NCBI RefSeq assembly: GCF_016086655.4 | Contig: NC_052131.2 | Span: 38,193,705-38,257,704, forward strand | Reading direction: 5' to 3' | DNA: 64,000 bases | Source of the DNA: Lepeophtheirus salmonis | Lineage: Eukaryota > Arthropoda > Copepoda > Siphonostomatoida > Caligidae | Shown: positions 49,335-60,594 of the stretch, in pieces | How the letters are laid out: each line of letters opens with the position of its first letter | Position numbering within the stretch: position 1 is the stretch's first letter | Notes under the pieces: model-generated | Databases searched by the model: none | What the model was told of the DNA's origin: nothing | Seen by the model: only the letters and a program-made list of their open reading frames with translations | Position numbers and translations under genes: made by a program

Positions 49335-50500
49335 AAATGTTTCTAAAACAGAGTGATTAAGCATTTTGTGCATGGCGACTCAGATAGAGCTCTAAAAAAG
49401 GCCGATTTGGTGGGGGGAGATCTACAGGATTTTTTTTAAACTTTTTGAAGTAATTTAATAAAAATTCCTCCGCTACATAATTTGATCGAATTACTATTTT
49501 TATAGAAATTCCTCCCGTGGGCTACGTGTTGGACATCTCTTACCTATTATATTGCAACAAAAAAAATTTTTTTTTTTAAATGAGTTATTAGACTCTGTAA
49601 TCTCCACTTCAAAAACAGTGGCTGTTAGACCAAACCATGTTTGTTGCAAGGACAGGGATTGTTTTAAATTTGATCATTATTGCATTATTTGATGATGTGT
49701 ACCTAAATGGACTGTTTCAATTATTAATTATTTTGACTTGACGGACATTAAATTTATATGTATATGGTTTTTTTTAGTTTTTTATGTTTCCTCTTTATGG
49801 AATTTAGGTCATTAGCAATACATTTATCAAATATAATATCTAATCAGATTAATATTATGATATATGTATATGTGTGTTGTAAAACAATGAAAGTCAGCCA
49901 GGTATGAGAGCTTTCTATTCTACACACATCGTTGTCAATAAGGATAAATAGATTCAATGGGGTATAAAAAATCATATCATATACGGTTTACAATCTTGCC
50001 CCTGCGTTATAGTTGGAAGAGGTTATGAAAGAACGAGTATGTTGAGAGGACTTGAAATCGATCAAGGGGCTAGCTACTAAATGCTGTCATGATTCATTAT
50101 AGTTATAAGAAGGAAATTAGTCACAGGTCTGGAGGGCACATTTAAAAAGTAACGATTGCTATGTTTAGAGCAAGGAAAACTGTAAAGCTCAGTATAGTTG
50201 GAGCAATCTGCTCTCAGAATAGAGAGAGGTATTAAATGTTAAAATAAACAAACTACTGATAAATAATAATAAATCCAAGATGACGCCACTGTCCTGGGGT
50301 ATGTATGCTAACTACTATTATTTAAACAATGTCCATGGCATGACACCATGGATACCAGATAGTGAATATGTCGTGTACCATCTCTTTCACTGTATTTTAG
50401 AAAGGTGTAGAGAGATTCAATTATAAAGTTGCGCAGATTAACGAAAAGATGTTGTTGTTATCTGTCAAATGAAATATTGCAAATAAATATATATCATCTC
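49335..50500. other. AT-rich spacer
   Basis: No gene or recognisable repeat seen. Confidence 0.4.
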
Positions 50501-50504
50501 TGGA

Positions 50505-51010
50505 CAAAGATGGAAACAAACAGGTTAGAGGTTGCAACTTTAATTTACACCGGCCATGACATTTCAGATATCGTCCAACAGCTCAGAGTCAACTTTCACA
50601 ACGTCTAACGCCTACTGAAAGACCGTCTTAATTGTAGTCATTAAAGCGTTAGGTCAGTTAAGATAAACTTGTCCAAAATTTGCAAAAATAAGTCCCTTCA
50701 CCGATTTACCATCTAAAAGGTCATCCAAGCTGCGTGGGGGAGGGGGAGGTCAAAGAGATTTACTTGACTCAAAATCATTAACATTTCCATGTAGAGACAT
50801 ATATTGACCTTAAACATCACTCCAAGAGTCCAAATCTCATTTCACTGGACTTGAGCATCTGGTGTCACGTGGATTCCAAAGTCTGTCGAGTCACTCATAG
50901 TAAATTTATGGAACTCAAGTTCTCTGTGAATCAGGAGGGGAAGAAAATGAGCCGCAGCTTCATCTTACATGTGGCTGCACCTAGAGGCTGTTATTCCCAC
51001 CAATGATATG
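50505..51010 (+). mobile_element. Core-deleted mariner of another family
   Basis: Starts with a transposase-like helix-turn-helix (EVATLIYTGHDISDIVQQLR, then VNFHNV and RLLKDRLN). It is later joined to a C-terminal segment SPNLISLDLSIWCHVDSKVC, RVTHSKFMELKFSVNQEGKK and MSRSFILHVAA. The catalytic centre is missing. Confidence 0.7.
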
Positions 51011-51014
51011 TCTA

Positions 51015-52145
51015 AGTTCAGAAATAATCTTCTTATATAAATACTGAATAAATCTTTGTTTGATGTCTATTAAAATTAAAATTGAGAACAGCATGCAAAA
51101 TGATGCAATTTTTATTCAATACCACGTAATTTTCATCTATTAAATTAACTTGCAGTTGGGAAGAATTAAATTAACTACCAACTTATTTTGGTACCTGTTT
51201 TTCTCTCTTTTTGGAAGAAAGATTGAGAGATACAATAAAAAGACACTATCCTGAGGGAGATATGAGTAACTTGATTAATAGATAACCACTGAAGGTAACA
51301 GTCGCATGCTCACAACAAAGAAATATAATCAAATGATATACTGTATTTCTTTTCATCAGTATTGATAAGAATTAATTACAATAATTGAATACTTACATAT
51401 TAGAGTATTCTATGGAAAATTGATTATCTAGATTGAATTATAGCATTTTATGGTATATGAAAACAATATCCTGTTACCAAAGTAAAAGTAACACAGATAT
51501 TAATTAATTTATGATTATATTTGGAATTGAAACTAAGACAAAGTAATAGTTTGAATCTTTTGAATGTACCATATTTGTTCATTGTAAGGAATTTGTTAAT
51601 TTGATACAAATTAAGTTTTTGACTAAGGCCAGGCTTGGGCCTGTCATCTGTTCTTTTTTGGAAAAATTTCATTTAGGTGTTAATTTGGGATATTCTTATA
51701 ACTAAACGACAACCACGTTGTCATATTTAAAGAATCATTAATAATGGCTTCCCGGCAAGGACAAAAAGTTATACAAACTTATAGCCCCCCAAAAAAAAAA
51801 AAAAAATAATAATAATAATAATAACAATAATAAAATAAAGGGATTTTTGGTTTTTACTAGATTTTTTTTTTTTTCTTTTTTTTGGTAAGGATGAAAAAAA
51901 TTTAGGCGAAAATAAGGTAAAATAATTTTTGGAAAGATTTATTTTCATTCATGGGAAAATTGAAAGTTACTTCCAAAAATTTAAGATTTAGTGAATAATT
52001 CTAGATTTTGATATTATTTTCCAAAAATTTAATATTTGAAATTTAATTTTTGAACTTGTTTAAGAGGATCATGTAGTCATTGTTTTGCTACTCGTTTAAT
52101 GACTTGGTTCAAAAGGTAAAAAATGTCTTTTGAGCAGGGGTGCAG
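51015..52145. other. AT-rich spacer
   Basis: Contains a short AAT microsatellite at about 51805-51835 and AAAATTTTTT-rich sequence at 51900-52040 reminiscent of the minisatellite blocks in the EF-hand introns. No gene seen. Confidence 0.4.
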
Positions 52146-52149
52146 AATC

Positions 52150-52330
52150 GTTACATAAAATGCCCGACTCCAGTATTTTGAATGCCACCGACTCAGACTC
52201 CAACACGCATGATTATTTTTTTATAATTTGTTTTATAGCCAATATAATTACTATCTAATCATTTGATTCTATATACTTTAAATAAAGATATAATTTATAT
52301 CTATACATAGGTAGTAATAAATTGAGAAGA
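52150..52330. repeat. Dispersed repeat, partner of 29500-29715
   Basis: Reverse complement of the copy at 29500-29715 in order and wording (CCGACTCAGACTCCAACACG; GTATTTTGAATGCC; ACATAGGTAGT). Both end in AT-rich tails. Confidence 0.6.
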
Positions 52331-53614
52331 TATCTTGAATATTTTGTATTTAACCAAACTGAAGGATATATTATTGAAATAGGACAAGAGAGATCTCAAA
52401 TTTTTCAAAATATTCGAACAATTAGCACTTTGGAGGATCATAAAAGTAAATTGAAGGTCTCACAAAGTAATGACGGCATGAATCGCAGTGGTAAATTCAT
52501 CCGTGGTAGGGATTTTGATTCATGGAAGCTACAACAAAGAGTCATAGTGGCTTACATAATGATGTGTGATCTCTTCTGGGATCATCCCTCAGTCCACGGA
52601 TCAACTACGATCCCCTCCCCCGCCTCGATTTTATTCTATAAGATACGAACATATAACCTCTACCGAATAACTCAAATAATAAATAGTTCGCGTCCTTCAC
52701 TTCGCGAGCAAAATTATTTCTTTATTATTAAAAAATGCAATCATTGAGTTTCCACTTTCAGCTTACACTGTTTCGAATTTAGATATATAGAAAAAATATG
52801 ACATACAGGCCAAAATTTAAGCAATGCCCAAAATTATTATTATAACTAGATTTGTCGAAAAAGAGTTAATCCCAGTGAGTACCGATGGCTGTAATACCAG
52901 TCAGTTAATAATTTGCAAATATTTGAATTTTTTTTAAGATAAGTACATTTTGTTTAAAGTTTCGACGCCACTAGCTGACATAATGTTACCCATGTCTATT
53001 GTTAGCTATGTAAAAATACAAAAAAAGATATACTTAAAGAATTAACAAACCTTCAGTTAGCAATCTGCATAACAGTTTTTCTATAATGATATTTTCGTTT
53101 TCCCATTGGTTTCTCAAATGATAGGAGCAGCAAATAAAGAACAAAAAAATATACCTATATACTAAGCAGGTTGCCAACTGAAATATTTATCATTTTATTA
53201 CACGCACCTTTACTCCTTATATACATTGTGTTGATGATATTTATAAATATAAAAAATACAATTTAGCTTCATTTGCTGATATAATGACTGGACATCATAT
53301 CAACGGAATTAATTTCTGAGTTTTACTATATTTTTCAAAGCATTCTTTCAGGCTTGGTTTTGGCACTCGCCATAATAACTCTTTTTCACATCTCTAATTA
53401 TAGCCTGATGGATCTTTCTTTCCTCCATGACTTTAATTCCTACCTCTATTTGATTGTGAATTTCTAATTTATTATGTTAACTATAGCTGTTTAAATTATG
53501 ACCTGTCGGTACTTGAAAATAAAAGAATCAGACAAAACATGATAACTGATGACCCTCATAATTGGAAGAATGTTTTGCATCAGAACAGATTTGCTGTTAT
53601 GACTTTTTATTAGA

Positions 53615-53735
53615 TTAGCTATAAGAAACTATAAGAGGAAATAAATAAACACAATGCAAATTCTCCTCCGTATTTTGTAAGAAAAAGCCAGTAATTATTC
53701 CAATGTCGATCCTCAATCGTACATAGTTTAATTTT
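53615..53735. repeat. Five-copy dispersed repeat, copy c
   Basis: Contains AGCTATAAGAAACTATAAGA, GGAAATAAATAAACACAATG, CTCCTCCGTATTT and AATTATTCCAATGTCGATCC followed by TCAAT, matching the other copies, especially 54700 and 61290. Confidence 0.55.
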
Positions 53736-53815
53736 TTCAAGAGTAAAATTTAAATATGTGGTTTTGTGAGGACATTTAGTGAACTGATCTGAAAATATTG
53801 TTTGGTACAACTTTT

Positions 53816-54260
53816 AGTCAATATGTGAGCCCTCAGCTCAAATAATTGCCTCCTTAAGAGGCCTACATCTCTTGCATACCTTGACTATCTAGTCCGAATT
53901 GAGCTTGGTTCACTCCTTTTTGATGGAAGTCTCAAGAGACTGGGCAATCCTCTGAGGAATAGTGCCCACCCTTTCGTTCAGACACTCCTGGATAGAGTAG
54001 TCCAAGGGTTTTGCGTCTGGAGTGGAGGGCTGATTCAAGTTAATGTCTCAAAAGTCCGGAAAGTTGTCTCTCAGGAAGACCAGTGTCTTTAAACCGTAAT
54101 GACACGGAGCTCCATCTTGAGTGAAAACAAAGTTGTCGAAGAATTCACCTGTGCTGGCCACAATGCCCAAGACCATGGGTCCGGATGTATTTTGTGTATT
54201 AAATTCATGTCTCACTGAAAAAGAAGCTGAGCTCCTTGGATATGGACATGAGGGATATGC
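53816..54260 (-). mobile_element. Mariner C-terminal half
   Basis: Minus strand: MVLGIVASTGEFFDNFVFTQ, DGAPCHYGLKTLVFLRDNFP, then STPDAKPLDYSIQECLNERV, GTIPQRIAQSLETSIKKE, a stop, and IVKVCKRCRPLKEAII. It carries the QDGA catalytic-Asp region and the tail. Same family as 43440-43830 (SLDASIKKE). Confidence 0.75.
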
Positions 54261-54699
54261 CGCATGACAGAAGCTTCAAAATTTCACTCCAAGGTTGCTA
54301 CATTTTTTCGTTCTATGTTTTTTATTGAGTCGAAACTTTGCATAAGGAATCTGAGCTATAAAGCCTATCTTTCAATGAGTTTAAAGGCAATCGTGAATAA
54401 ATTTGCGATATATTCAAATTGAAATTAAGTTTACTGGTAGATAAGATCAATCCAATACTTTGAGTACAACAAGTAATTAAACGTACCAACAAATCCTCAG
54501 TATTATTTTCTGTCTTTCATACGCTCCATCACTAGTGATGACTGTATACTTAAATATTATCTCTTCAAGAATAATAATCAAAGTTAAAAATAATACGATC
54601 TGTAGTATGCTGAAAAAAGAAACCAATAATCAGCGAGGTAACCCTGAAAATTTGAAAATGTTTAGGAGCAGATCAGCATGGCTGCCATAACGTTGTAAT

Positions 54700-54870
54700 T
54701 TAATTAGGTGCTAGCAACTATGAAATGAAGGAAACAAACACAAATTCCTCTCTTTATCTAGCAATGATAAAGACAGAATTACTCCTACGTCGATCCTCAG
54801 GTCTACTCCGAGTTCAACAAGAACTTACACTTATAAATCCACAACAAATCCAACATTGTTACTTTTTGTC
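54700..54870. repeat. Five-copy dispersed repeat, copy d
   Basis: Contains GGAAACAAACACAAATTCCT, AGAATTACTCCTACGTCGAT, CCTCAGGTCTACTCCGAGTT, CAACAAGAACTTACACTTAT and CACAACAAATCC, closely parallel to 61290-61450. Confidence 0.65.
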
Positions 54871-55109
54871 TTTCATAAAGTAATCTTTGCAGTATACGTA
54901 GACTGGCAAGAAAAAGTATGGGAAAAAATTACCTTTTCTTCATTTTCATCAATGTTTATGACTTTATCAATATTTTTTATTTTAACTCGATGAAAATTAT
55001 TATGAAAAAGTAGATTCAATAGATATAATGTATATGTATATGCAAGTGAAGTATTCTGAAGCATAATGGTTATCATTTTATCCTCAAGACGAAAGCCATT
55101 CCTTCCGGA

Positions 55110-55420
55110 CAGAGATTAATTGGAAGGCAGTTTGCTTTTCAACAAGATAAAACCCAAAACTTGCATCCAAGCTCTGCAAAAACCTTTTGAAAGAGAAAAA
55201 AGCCTCTCCCATCTTATTTATTATTAAATAACCAGCTCAATCTCCTTATTTGAACCAAATAGAGCTATTGTGGGAACACCTAGACAGAAAAGATCGGTAA
55301 AAGTGCCCCACAAGTAAAAATGAGTTGTAGAACATTTTGAAGAAGCTAAAATTTAAAGAAAAATACTTTGATTTTTTAGGAATTAATGGTTATACCGATA
55401 TTGAGTAATAATTTTTCTTC
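55110..55420 (+). mobile_element. Decayed Tc1-like transposase tail
   Basis: A readable stretch runs QQDKTQNLHPSSAKTF, then AQSPYLNQIELLWEHLDRKD and VEHFEEAKI in shifted frames. QQD..., then SP.LN.IE.LW, is the spacing and wording of a Tc1-type transposase C-terminal half (QQDN and SPDLNPIEHLW in intact members). Not in one frame, so inactive. Confidence 0.5.
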
Positions 55421-56417
55421 ATTTTAATAGCCTTATTACTGTGTTACCTGATGATACAGTCATAGGTAGTTAGAAAAATAAGTGAAATTCCATTTTTTCC
55501 AAACTTTTTCTTGCTAGTGTATAAGTTCTCTCTAGAAGATTAATTGTAACAGCTTTGGAAAATAAAAACACCCTTCAGATTGTTCACAAGAAAGAAATCT
55601 CCCAGACTATATTTTATACAACTCCAATTCTAAGTTGTGTTATCCTTACATTTTTAACAAAGGTCGACTCTAGTACGGCTATTTTGTATTAAATTAACAC
55701 TTTAAGAAATTATCTATACATATATATAATTGCTTTTTGTTTTGATAAATGCGTTAAAATAATTAGCTTACAGAAGATCCCTAATTATACTAAAAGATTG
55801 CAACTTTTACTGCTAATGGATATATATATTGACCTAGATATCCACTTTTAGTTCACAACAAATAATTATATTAATAAATTGGTACAGCATAAAATAAATA
55901 TTTTTTTGTGCTTTATTTTGGTAAATATATAGACATGACCAAAGTTGGCATTGGAGATGGGAAAGATATGCTCCCCTCGTCTTATCAAATTTTCTGATAC
56001 TTATTTCGCTCCACCATGATTTACAACAAAGTGGGGACCTAATAAATGTAGTAGCATGACTAAATTACGAAAAACTGAATTTTTATGGAATCAAAATAAG
56101 ACAACTCAAAAGCTATTTGCGATATGTTTAAATACCATAAATATTCAACTATATTTATTACTCAATATGCCCTACATAACTACCAATATAGTCAATATAG
56201 TTGAAATATAGTCAAACTAGGAAAAAAAGGGATTCAAATTTTATAGATAGTAAGGTATAAGTCCGTTTATTTGTTGGTCACATTTTGACATGCATAAGCT
56301 CACTTTTTTCCTAAAAATGAATGAAAACAACATTTCCATTGTTATAAAACTTTGTTGTTCATGCGCTATAAATGACCGACATCAACAATGCTGACGTCAC
56401 ATGAAAACGTTCTATAT

Positions 56418-57190
56418 ATACAGGGTGGAAACTTGAAACTAACACACTTGTATTATATTGATTTGAGAGGTTATGTGTGGGGAAATTAGAATTGTTTGTA
56501 ATTTTATAGGTAGCCATGTATTTCAAGCACCTGCTGCTTTATGAATTTTTTAAATCAGACCAGAAATGTCATCGTAGCGAGATTCAAGGCTTTGGGCATC
56601 AACTCTTCATCGTGCGGGTCACATTCCAATAGAATGGGTCAAGTTGACGGGAATGGCGCTTGAGACCATGTACAGTGTTGAGAAGAGGCACAGCGAGACC
56701 ATAGAGAGGAAGGAGGGCCCGGAAAAGCCCTTCATTAATGCTGATGCCTTCAAGGTCCCCATCAAAAGGACCCAACCATGTACATCGACGTTTTCAAGGC
56801 TAACCTGTTCCCCTGGATACATGTAAACTCCCCTGACGGCAACGTCGTCTCTCAGCAAGATGGGGGGACCGCTCACACTGCGAAAATTTATCAGACCTTC
56901 TTAGCTAACAAAATTGCTTTCTTGGACAAGAAAATGTGGTCATTATACATTCTGGATCCCCTCGACGTTTATTTCTGGCCGTGCATCGAGACAAGGGCCT
57001 GTAGCATCTGTCAACCGAACTTTGAGGCCATGAAGGCCTCCGTCGACGAGTAAGGGGCTGCCATAGACCCGAGCTTCATTCGCAATACTTGCAACTCTTT
57101 GCACAAGAGCCTTGGCGCCTTCAAGGTATCTATTTAAGTTTTACTCTTGCAAAATTGGAAATAATAAAATGTATAACACTAGATAAGATC
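56418..57190 (+). mobile_element. Degenerate mariner with 5' terminus
   Basis: Begins TACAGGGTGGAAACTTGAAA, a mariner-type end. A transposase start is hinted by VIVARFKALGINSSSCG at about 56567. The catalytic second half is well preserved: MYIDVFKANLFPWIHVNSPD, GNVVSQQDGGTAHTAKIYQT, ILDPLDVYFWPCIETRACSI and PNFEAMKASVDE in one 91-codon frame. The N-terminal half is deleted or frameshifted. The 3' region AAAATTGGAAATAATAAAAT matches that after 43700. Confidence 0.8.
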
Positions 57191-57466
57191 AAGATTTCTA
57201 GATAGGGTTCAAAACAGTATTCTTTTTTATTATAAATCAGCTAATTAGCTATGGGTACAAATATCTTTAGGATCTTGATTTTATCAATATATATATATAT
57301 ATATCAACAATGAATTACCAGTATTTGATTTGCGAAACTAAGTAAATACAAATAACCATACTATGTTTTTTTAATAACATGGGGTGATTAGAGGCAGTTT
57401 CATGGTCAATTCAATCACATTCATAATAACAAAAGTTATCAGAATGACCCTTTTGATAAAATCATG

Positions 57467-57472
57467 TTTATT
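57467..57472 (-). terminator. Candidate polyadenylation signal
   Basis: TTTATT on the plus strand (AATAAA on the minus strand), about 155 nt downstream of the stop codon at 57625. AT-rich sequence makes chance hits common. Confidence 0.35.
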
Positions 57473-57624
57473 CACTATTAAATTTGTGCTTTTAATTACC
57501 ATTTCCTTTTAATTAATGCTTAGTCATATTCATATTGTATATAAACTTTAAAAACGAATAACCACTTCAAGATAAATCATATATATGTATAAAGTGTTGG
57601 TTTCTGTTATGATTTGCATAGACT

Positions 57625-58188
57625 TCATTTGGACCCAGTTTGATTGGCTTTATTTTTAAGACAACGCTTTAGAAGATCCTCAAACAAACGTGTGTGCATT
57701 GTTTGGACATTAAACGGAATGACGGCACGAGTATGGACCATTTCCTTGACTTCATCACTTGTATCAAAGACTTTTACATTTTTACTACCACCTAAACGTA
57801 TGAGCCCTGACCAAACGTTATCATGATCATGCGATGCTTCCAATGCTGTGACATCCTCTCCTAGAGAATCGCAGACTAAAAAGAATTGTTTTTGTAGATT
57901 TTCACGAGTTAAATCAATTTTGTTTTCCACTTTTGAAGAGGTGGCATTAGATGCAATGAATCCAGACTTTTTAGCAAACTCAATTGGGCACATTTCTCCT
58001 TCCTCCTCAATAGAAGGTTCTTTCTCCTCTGGACTATTGTTCTCTTCCTCCTCTTCTGTATGGAGAGATATGATCTGCTCCAAATTATCAAAGCCATCCT
58101 GTTCTTTTTTCTTATTCTTCAAGGATTCCTTTGAATGAATGAACGGAGGAGGTGATGACGAACTTACTTTGCTTAATGCTTTCGACAT
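57625..58188 (-). CDS. Acidic 187-residue protein, single exon, unknown family
   Basis: One uninterrupted frame of 187 codons from an ATG in good context (TTGCCATGTC). The first 85 residues are Ser/Pro/Lys- and then Glu-rich, including LHTEEEEENNSPEEKEPSIE, which looks disordered. Residues from about 90 onward appear folded: QFFLVCDSLGEDVTALEASH, VWSGLIRLGG, VFDTSDEVKEMVHTRAVIPF, NVQTMHTRLFEDLLKRCLKN. No signal peptide, membrane span or catalytic motif is evident, so probably an intracellular adaptor or regulatory protein. It is less AT-biased than its surroundings and coherent over its whole length, unlike the transposon remnants. The plus-strand open frames inside it are antisense shadows. 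I do not recognise the family; an intronless retrocopy is possible. It diverges from the small plus-strand frame at 58949. Confidence 0.75.
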   Translation of the reverse strand: MSKALSKVSSSSPPPFIHSKESLKNKKKEQDGFDNLEQIISLHTEEEEENNSPEEKEPSIEEEGEMCPIEFAKKSGFIASNATSSKVENKIDLTRENLQKQFFLVCDSLGEDVTALEASHDHDNVWSGLIRLGGSKNVKVFDTSDEVKEMVHTRAVIPFNVQTMHTRLFEDLLKRCLKNKANQTGSK

Positions 58189-58948
58189 GGCAAATGCTCG
58201 TACAATAATGATACAGCGTTTACATAATATGAAAAATTAATATCTTCTTAATGGATTAAGATTCCTAGAAAATCGATTGGCATATTTTCTAAGTAGTTAA
58301 TTAAGGTAAAGAATTAGCTGGTAGGACAGTGTGTTCAATTCTTTTCATAAATGTGTAAAAAGGAAATTTGAGCAATTTCATAAACTTTTAGTAAATTATG
58401 AGTCTAATTTATCACCAAGTGTAATATGTACAGTATAATTTTGTGACTTTAAAATTGGAAAATGAAGATACCGGGTTTAAACTAGGTAAAGATTTACACA
58501 GTTTATTCTTAATTATTTTATATATTTGATATAATATATATGGTCGTACACTACAATTTTAAACAGAGACCATGTTCAGATTCTGAACATATGTATTATG
58601 ATTTTTTTTTTTTTTTTTAATATCTTATATGGTAATAGCACATTAATTTATAATGAAAGCTCAATTGACTAATCATTACCCTCAACTCTCTCACGGAATG
58701 TTTGATAGGCTATGATGATATCTACAGAGATTTTTCTGTCTCGACAACTGAATCGAAATGAGAACAAACGTAAATTTATTTTATTGGTCACCTAACTTCC
58801 TGAATGGACAGAATAAACTCGGCCGTAATGCACTCATACAGGATCTGGGAAAGTTTATACACATTGGTAATGCACGACGACCCTGTTTGTTAGATAAATA
58901 TTATTAATTGTTTATAGTTAGTCATTATGCTCTTTGCGTTTTATCATA

Positions 58949-59143
58949 ATGCTATTCATTTCTCTCATGGCGACCAGTGTAAACGCGGAAATTTTTTATA
59001 TGAATGATCAATTCTACTCCATTTACCATGTTTCTCAGAGTAGCACAGAAGACTTGAAAAAAGTTTATCCTGCATATTTCCTCCATAATGAAGAAATAAT
59101 AGATTCTATTGAACACCTTTTCAAAATACAGAAGAATCAATAA
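58949..59143 (+). CDS. Possible small secreted peptide, 64 residues
   Basis: From the ATG at 58949 the frame opens MLFISLMATSVNA, a short hydrophobic run ending in a plausible signal-peptidase site (VNA before EIF). It continues as a hydrophilic 51-residue mature part with no cysteines (IYHVSQSSTEDLKKVYPAYF; EIIDSIEHLFKIQKNQ). An AATAAA at 59210-59215 follows the stop by about 67 nt, and TTTATACA about 95 nt upstream could serve as a TATA box. A stop codon (TAG at 58919) closes the frame upstream. The family is not recognised. Chance is possible at this length in AT-rich DNA. Confidence 0.4.
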   Translation: MLFISLMATSVNAEIFYMNDQFYSIYHVSQSSTEDLKKVYPAYFLHNEEIIDSIEHLFKIQKNQ

Positions 59144-59209
59144 TATATATTCTCATTTTACCTTATCTATAATGGTGTTTAATGAGATTTTTACAAACAT
59201 CCATCCATC

Positions 59210-59215
59210 AATAAA
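59210..59215 (+). terminator. Candidate polyadenylation signal
   Basis: AATAAA about 67 nt after the stop of the small secreted-peptide candidate. Confidence 0.35.
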
Positions 59216-59360
59216 TGTGCTATAACTTGTTTTGATAATCACTATAACAGTTATTTCGTTCCAATTAGATAAAAACGTTATGATACATAGAAAAGAGTAT
59301 TACTCTGGAAAGAATGATAGAGGAACTAAATGCTCATAAGGATCTGAGAACTCAACTATA

Positions 59361-60010
59361 TTAGAGTCTGAAATAAATCATCCATTGGTCAATGTAGAAC
59401 TGTGGTTTAAAAAAAAAAAAAAGAGGCAGGGAGGTAGCTTGATTAAATCTCCTGACAATTTTTCCATTGTTCTTTCGAAAAACATCACTTCCCACCCAGA
59501 ATCCAAGAAGTTTGATATTAGATATGGTGCAGAAACTTGGCCATTCTTTTTCTATCAATTCTTCATACATGCTCAATATCTCTATTTCCCCAGGATGAAT
59601 ATTTAATCTGGAAGTTAGAGAGAACTTTTTCAGTAAGTTCATAGTTGTTCTAATTGACTTTATAGTTTTGTAGGGCTCCCATTCCAAACCAAAGTTAGGT
59701 CGTCAGCATAGGAAAGACATTTTGGGTGTACTTAAATCCCAGAAAAGCCAACAATTTGATGATCCTGCTGAACAGCTTGAAAAATTCTGTCAATTTCTAT
59801 GTTGACACGGGATCCCCATGCCTCACTCCTCTTCCATTGTCAAAAAATACATTTTTATTTGCATCCCTCACAATGATACGGGAACCGAATAAGATAACTC
59901 TGATCATTTTAATTATAAAATTACCAAATTATCTCTGATATAGCGTACGAATGATGAATAGATGAGATAGTGTGTCAAAATCTTTGGCAAAAATGTAAAT
60001 TAATTTATAG
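59361..60010 (-). mobile_element. LINE (non-LTR) reverse-transcriptase fragment
   Basis: Minus-strand reading across two frameshifts gives the reverse-transcriptase block order: FDTLSHLFIIRTLYQ, then MIRVILFGSRIIVRDANKNV, GRGVRHGDPVST, and the catalytic YADDLTLVWNGSP. A 108-codon frame (59687-59361) follows with LTSRLNIHPGEIEILSMYEE and a GFWVGSDVF segment, the thumb-side region. RGVRHGDP plus YADD identifies a LINE-type polymerase (L1/CR1/R2-like architecture). An A-rich run at 59408-59422 lies inside the fragment. No endonuclease part is present, and stops show it is dead. Confidence 0.75.
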
Positions 60011-60229
60011 AGATACTACTCTGTGATTCGAGTAAGGTATGTACATAGATGGGAAAGCTGTCCTTCAGAAAGCTGTATTCGGAGAGGTGCATAAAGGGTG
60101 CAGCCTCTATATAGGAACCAATATAATTTTTTTTATGGATTTTCTTCTAAACAAATCATCCAATTTTTATGAAAACCAATGACATCAAAGCTGAAAAAAA
60201 AATTATTTCTAGTATTTAATGTGAATAAA

Positions 60230-60590
60230 GGGCTCGACTCTACCTCGGAAAGGGGAGCAGGTATTGATGACAGACTCTTATGGCAGATTTTGGATTTTTC
60301 CCTGGATCCCACACAAAGGAGTCCGTAGGGTTGAGGTCCGGTGAGCTTGGAGGCCAAACACTAGGTTCAAAAATATTCCGACAACTAGGTCAACGTTTTC
60401 TTTTGAGTGTGTCACTGAGTAGAGTCTTGTTACCAGACGAATGGCCTCTCAGCTGGAAATTCCTCAATCCAGGGATTTATATGATCTTACAGAATATTGA
60501 TATACTCATTTGCATTGACCTTCAGGCCACTTGGGAAATGATATGGTGGCATCACCAATTATTATTTTATATAAGATGAAACTTGGATTT
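60230..60590 (-). mobile_element. Mariner fragment with catalytic motif region
   Basis: Minus strand: VMPPYHFPSGLKVNANEYIN, then PWIEEFPAERPFVW and QDSTQ, then ASKLTGPQPYG or, in another frame, WPPSSPDLNPTDSFVWDPGK. This covers the second and third catalytic regions. Frameshifted. Confidence 0.7.
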
Positions 60591-60594
60591 TTTT

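Larger units (their letters stand above)
54265..56415. other. AT-rich spacer with repeat copies
   Basis: Holds copy d of the dispersed repeat at 54700-54870 and the CATATTTTATACAACTC-type piece near 55600-55630. At 55110-55420 there is a readable but decayed Tc1-like stretch (FNKIKPKTCIQALQK in one frame; PAQSPYLNQIELLWEHL in another), suggesting another DNA transposon relic on the plus strand. No host gene seen. Confidence 0.45.

Noticed and set aside
52322..52747. 141-codon open frame on the plus strand
   Set aside because: The first codon is TTG, there is no recognisable domain and no flanking splice signals; it starts right beside the repeat at 52150-52330. Possibly chance or repeat-derived.
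57644..58138. Plus-strand open frames inside 57625-58188
   Set aside because: They are antisense shadows of the acidic protein gene, with Ser/Phe-rich composition expected from the complement of Glu/Lys codons.
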